From Microcella flavibacter (GTDB lineage: Bacteria > Actinomycetota > Actinomycetes > Actinomycetales > Microbacteriaceae): DNA of 64,000 nucleotides. The stretch's first letter is position 1; each line of letters begins with the position of its first letter. Location of the stretch: the NCBI RefSeq assembly GCF_012530535.1, contig NZ_CP051299.1, forward strand, positions 1,798,001 through 1,862,000. The letters run 5' to 3'. The position numbers and the translations under genes are program-made. The notes under the pieces are model-generated. The model was not told the DNA's origin. It did no database searches and saw only the letters and a program-made list of their open reading frames with translations. This document shows positions 61,107 to 64,000 of this stretch, piece after piece.

Positions 61107-61391
61107 CTAAGCGAGCGAGAGGAAGAGCTTCTCCAGCTCGTCGATGCGCTCGCCGTCGCCCGGCTCCTCGGCTAGGCACTCCTTCAGGGCACCGGCGACC
61201 ACCAGGAAGCCAGCCCGGTCGACGGCCTTCGACACTGCGGAGAGCTGCTGCACGACGTCGCGGCAGTGGGCCTCGTCCTCGACCGCAGCGATGACGGCTG
61301 CCAGCTGGCCGTGCGCGCGCCGCAGCCGATTCACGATCTTGCGCTTCGCCTCCGGGTCGTGCGCCGCGACGATGTCTGGGCTGATGCTCAT
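61107..61391 (-). CDS. cstR: CsoR/FrmR-family repressor, CstR-like persulfide sensor
   Basis: All-helical repressor of 94 residues. Cys43 and Cys72 are 29 residues apart, as in CsoR and CstR. The histidine that copper-binding CsoR has four residues before the second Cys is Ala68 here, and the residue before the first Cys is His42, so it should not bind Cu(I) like CsoR. The dithiol is retained, as in the persulfide sensor CstR. The divergent genes encode a persulfide dioxygenase and a sulfur-anion exporter. Two ATACCCC-type palindromes lie between. Function assigned by residues and context. Confidence 0.85.
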   Translation of the reverse strand: MSISPDIVAAHDPEAKRKIVNRLRRAHGQLAAVIAAVEDEAHCRDVVQQLSAVSKAVDRAGFLVVAGALKECLAEEPGDGERIDELEKLFLSLA

Positions 61392-61406
61392 CGGATTCCT
61401 CCTGGG

Positions 61407-61457
61407 TTGACATCCACCATACTCCCCAGGGTATAGTTTGGATACCCCCCGGGGTAT
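61407..61457. promoter_or_regulatory. Sulfur operon promoter with two CstR-type operators
   Basis: TTGACA (61407-61412), 19-base spacer, TATAGT (61432-61437) drives the rightward genes. Operator 1, ATACTCCCCAGGGTAT (61419-61434), lies between the two boxes and touches the -10. Operator 2, ATACCCCCCGGGGTAT (61442-61457), with perfect 7-bp arms, lies over the transcript start. Both should also cover the repressor's own promoter. Confidence 0.8.
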
Positions 61458-61489
61458 TCAACCTTCATCGACACCGCCAGGAGGGCGAG

Positions 61490-61675
61490 ATGTGCAGAGC
61501 CGCGAAGTGCAACATCTGCGGGAAGACGACCTGGGCTGGCTGCGGCCAGCACGTGAACGACGTGCGCCGCACGGTCCCGGCATCCGACTGGTGCCCCGGC
61601 CGGCACACGCAGCGCGACATCGATGAGGCGAAGGCCTCGCGACCCGGCTTCCTCGCGCGCCTGTTCGGCCGCTGA
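61490..61675 (+). CDS. Small Cys-rich protein 1 (CxxCGKxxWAGCGQHV)
   Basis: 61 residues, not a family I can name. Cysteines at 2, 7, 10, 18 and 35. Core MCRAAKCNICGKTTWAGCGQ, then HVNDVRRTVPASDWC, and a tail of about 25 residues ending RPGFLARLFGR that the second copy lacks. The CxxC plus C/H pattern suggests a zinc knuckle or a persulfide/sulfane sulfur carrier (inference). AGGAGG lies 6 bases before the ATG. First gene of the sulfur operon. Confidence 0.8.
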   Translation: MCRAAKCNICGKTTWAGCGQHVNDVRRTVPASDWCPGRHTQRDIDEAKASRPGFLARLFGR

Positions 61676-61698
61676 TCCACTGACGAGAGGACATCACC

Positions 61699-61812
61699 AT
61701 GTGCGCACGCATCACCTGCGACCGCTGCGGCAAGCCGAGCTGGGCCGGATGCGGCCAGCACGTCGAGGAGGCCCTCGGGGGCGTCCCGGCGGCCGACCGC
61801 TGCCACTGCTGA
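61699..61812 (+). CDS. Small Cys-rich protein 2 (CxxCGKxxWAGCGQHV), 37 residues
   Basis: Very short gene: MCARITCDRCGKPSWAGCGQ, then HVEEALGGVPAADRCHC and stop. It is a paralogue of the protein just upstream, sharing MC, CxxCGK, WAGCGQHV, VPA and the following D-x-C. Cysteines at 2, 7, 10, 18, 35 and 37. GAGAGG lies 8 bases before the ATG. It is 23 bases after the first copy and 38 bases before the dioxygenase gene. The conserved pattern and good ribosome site make it a real gene. Confidence 0.78.
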   Translation: MCARITCDRCGKPSWAGCGQHVEEALGGVPAADRCHC

Positions 61813-61850
61813 CGACTACAACGACGACGACGACGAACAAGGAGAGCATC

Positions 61851-63263
61851 ATGCTGCTGGAGCGCATCTACGACGAGGACCTCGCACAGGCGAGTTACGT
61901 CATCGGTTGCCAGGCGACCGGCGAGGCGATCGTGATCGACCCCCGCCGCGACGTCGACGAGTACATGCGACTGGCCGACAAGCACGGCCTGCGCATCGCG
62001 CACGTCACCGAGACCCATATCCACGCCGACTACCTCTCAGGCACCCGCGAGTTCGCGGCGCGCACCGGTGCCCGCATGCACGTCTCCGACGAGGGCGGAC
62101 CCGACTGGACCTACGGCACCGGCTTCGACGACGCCGACCGGATGCACGACGGCGACGAGATCGTCGTCGGCAACGTGACGCTGCGAGCGGTGCACACCCC
62201 CGGCCACACGCCCGAACACCTGTCGTTCCTCGTGACCGACGGCGCGCAGGCCCAGGAGTCGGGCTTCATGCTCACCGGCGACTTCGTGTTCGTCGGCGAC
62301 GTCGGCCGACCGGACCTGCTCGACGAGGCGGCCGGCGGCGTCGACACCCGCTTCGAGGGCGCTCACCAACTCTTCGCGAGCCTGCGCGACCGCTTCCTGA
62401 CACTGCCCGACTACGTCCAGGTGCTGCCAGCGCACGGTGCCGGCAGCGCGTGCGGCAAGTCGCTCGGCGCGATCGCGGCGACGACCGTCGGCTACGAGCG
62501 CGCCTTCTCGTGGTGGGCTCCCTACCTCGCCGCCGACGACGAGCAAGGCTTCGTCGACGAGCTACTCTCCGGCCAGCCCGACGCCCACGCGTACTTCGCC
62601 CGAATGAAGTCCCAGAACCGCACCGGCCCCGCGGTGCTCCACCCCCGCGCACCGCTCCCCGAGCGGTCCACTGCGGAGGTGCAGCACCTCCTGGAGCGCG
62701 ACCTCGCGATCCTGGTGGACACTCGGGACCGCCGGCAGGTGCACGACGGCACCGTGGTCGGTTCCCTCAACATCCCGGGCGCAGCGAAGGCCGCGACCTA
62801 CGGGGCGTGGGTCTACGATCCGGAGGCGGAGCACCGGCCGCTCGTTCTCCTCGCGGACGACCGCGAGGAGGCGGAGCGGATGCGCGACCACCTCGTGCGG
62901 GTCGGCATCGACGCCGTCGACGGTTTCATCCGCTCCCTCGACGGGCTCGAGCTGGTGCAGCCCCGACTGCTGCAGCCGGAGGAGCTCGACGGCCTCGCCG
63001 ACGTGAACCTGGTCGACGTGCGCGGCAGCTCCGAGCACGCCGACGGGCACATCCCCGGCTCCGCGCACCTCAGCGGCGGCCGCGCGCTGTGGCACCTCGA
63101 CGAGTTGCCCGCGGACGGCACCGTCGTGACGTACTGCCAGAGCGGCGTGCGCAACAGCGTCGTCGCCAGCGCACTGCGCCGGGCCGGCGTCGACGTCGTC
63201 GAGCTCGACGGCTCCTACCTCGGGTGGCTCCAGACAACCGGGCGCGAGCCGGCGACCAGCTGA
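61851..63263 (+). CDS. CstB-like persulfide dioxygenase-rhodanese fusion
   Basis: Oxidises persulfides and transfers sulfur. 470 residues in three domains. An ETHE1-type metallo-beta-lactamase domain (1-245) carries THIHADYLSG, HTPGHTPEHLSF and LTGDFVFVGDVGRPDL. A first rhodanese domain (about 270-355) has no Cys at the active loop (LLADDREEA), so it is inactive. A second one (about 370-465) has the active-site YCQSGVRNS. This PDO, pseudo-rhodanese, rhodanese order is that of CstB. ATG at 61851 has AAGGAG upstream; the frame open from 61623 is not used. Confidence 0.92.
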   Translation: MLLERIYDEDLAQASYVIGCQATGEAIVIDPRRDVDEYMRLADKHGLRIAHVTETHIHADYLSGTREFAARTGARMHVSDEGGPDWTYGTGFDDADRMHDGDEIVVGNVTLRAVHTPGHTPEHLSFLVTDGAQAQESGFMLTGDFVFVGDVGRPDLLDEAAGGVDTRFEGAHQLFASLRDRFLTLPDYVQVLPAHGAGSACGKSLGAIAATTVGYERAFSWWAPYLAADDEQGFVDELLSGQPDAHAYFARMKSQNRTGPAVLHPRAPLPERSTAEVQHLLERDLAILVDTRDRRQVHDGTVVGSLNIPGAAKAATYGAWVYDPEAEHRPLVLLADDREEAERMRDHLVRVGIDAVDGFIRSLDGLELVQPRLLQPEELDGLADVNLVDVRGSSEHADGHIPGSAHLSGGRALWHLDELPADGTVVTYCQSGVRNSVVASALRRAGVDVVELDGSYLGWLQTTGREPATS

Positions 63264-63285
63264 CCGCCGAGGATCGAGGCGCCCG

Positions 63286-64000
63286 ATGACGCCGACCGCC
63301 ACCATCGCCGTTCTTGCGCTCGCCCTGCTGGTCGGCATCAGCCTCGGCCTGCTGGGCGGCGGCGGCTCGATCCTCGCCGTGCCCATCCTGACCGCCGTCG
63401 GCGGCGTGGAGCCGCGAGCCGCCATCGCGTCGTCACTGCTCATCGTCGGCACGACGAGCGCCCTCGGACTGCTGCAGCACGCTCGCGCGGGCCGCGTGCG
63501 CTGGCGTGTCGGCGTAGTCTTCGGGGCGGCCGGTGTTGTCGGCGCGCTCGTCGGCGGGCTGCTCGGCCGCACGCTGCCCCCAGGCGTGCTCATGGTGCTG
63601 CTCGCCGGCACGATGATCGCCGCCGCGGTGGCGATGCTTCGCCGGCGCCCGCGTCACGACCGGGCGGAGCCCGCTCGGCCGCGCATCGCCCTCGTCCTCG
63701 TGCTCGGAACGGTTGTCGGCTCACTCGCCGGGCTGGTCGGCGCGGGGGGCGGCTTCCTCATCGTCCCCGCGCTGATCCTGCTCGCCGGCCTGCCCGCGTC
63801 GGCCGCGATCGGCACATCCTTGCTCGTCATCGCGATGCAATCGCTCGCCGGGCTCGCGGCCCAACCAGCACTCCCCGACATCCCCTGGGCGCTGGTGCTG
63901 CCGTTCACCGCAATCGCCGTGGCGGGCTCCTTCCTCGGCTCGGCGCTCACCGGCCGCATCCCCGAACGGGCACTGCGCACCGGATTCGCGGTGCTCGTGC
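63286..64000 (+). CDS. TauE/SafE family sulfite/sulfur-anion exporter (cut by window edge)
   Basis: Membrane exporter, 238 codons visible. It has the internally repeated family motif GISLGLLGGGGSILAVPIL near the N-terminus and GSLAGLVGAGGGFLIVPALI in the second half, and about seven helices so far. It probably exports sulfite or thiosulfate formed by the dioxygenase. ATG at 63286, 22 bases after the CstB-like gene. The right edge of the window removes the C-terminus. Confidence 0.9.
   Translation, partial: MTPTATIAVLALALLVGISLGLLGGGGSILAVPILTAVGGVEPRAAIASSLLIVGTTSALGLLQHARAGRVRWRVGVVFGAAGVVGALVGGLLGRTLPPGVLMVLLAGTMIAAAVAMLRRRPRHDRAEPARPRIALVLVLGTVVGSLAGLVGAGGGFLIVPALILLAGLPASAAIGTSLLVIAMQSLAGLAAQPALPDIPWALVLPFTAIAVAGSFLGSALTGRIPERALRTGFAVLV

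Overview
The window is high-GC (about 70% or more by eye) actinobacterial chromosome. Gene content and order, an actinobacterial-type ileS T-box, leaderless TANNNT promoters and a LexA-type SOS box all fit the order Micrococcales, most likely family Microbacteriaceae. The family is inferred from protein flavour and was not tested by a search.

Layout. 1-3.8 kb: cydA-cydB-cydD (bd oxidase and its assembly transporter, cut by the left edge). 3.9-8.8 kb: a DedA protein, a four-gene osmoprotectant ABC importer and a TetR regulator. 8.9-14.1 kb: an App1-type phosphatase, a small gene behind an SOS box, and a two-component system followed by two paralogous Pro/Ala-rich secreted proteins. The same 14-base palindrome precedes the kinase gene and one of the secreted-protein genes. 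14.1-24.8 kb: mixed metabolism and transport (phosphotransferase, UbiA-type enzyme, DHA2 exporter, KhtT/KhtU-type K+ efflux, LLM oxidoreductase, PdxH, a PLP decarboxylase, tRNA-Ala). 24.75-44.5 kb: a long leftward core cluster that reads, in transcription order, T-box-ileS-folC-DUF4233-ndk, rne, rplU-rpmA-obgE-proB-proA-nadD-rsfS. A four-gene block (permease, TIGR03943 partner, membrane-anchored protein and an opposing DUF4031 gene) sits between rne and rplU. 44.6-52.1 kb: a frameshifted rhamnogalacturonan lyase gene, an MHS-family symporter, valS and small genes. 52.1-59.2 kb: an ArsR-like regulator with a phased operator array, an M3 peptidase, an Eis-like acetyltransferase, a BenE-like carrier and a second PLP decarboxylase.

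59.4-64 kb is the most unusual part. An intact tRNA-Arg(UCU) gene is followed by five exact-period (62 bp) tandem copies of its own 3' part, from the anticodon loop to CCA, each with a 17-base linker. A large imperfect palindrome lies just beyond the array, and a second copy of it sits at 16.6 kb. After a thioredoxin-like gene, orn and tRNA-His comes a sulfur/persulfide operon: a CstR-like repressor, two tiny paralogous Cys-rich proteins, a CstB-like persulfide dioxygenase-rhodanese fusion and a TauE/SafE exporter cut by the right edge. Paired ATACCCC-type operators lie between the repressor and the operon.

Across the window at least fifteen genes start exactly 6 or 7 bases after a TANNNT or CANNNT hexamer, without a ribosome binding site, so leaderless transcription looks common here. 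No prophage, transposase, integrase or CRISPR array was found.
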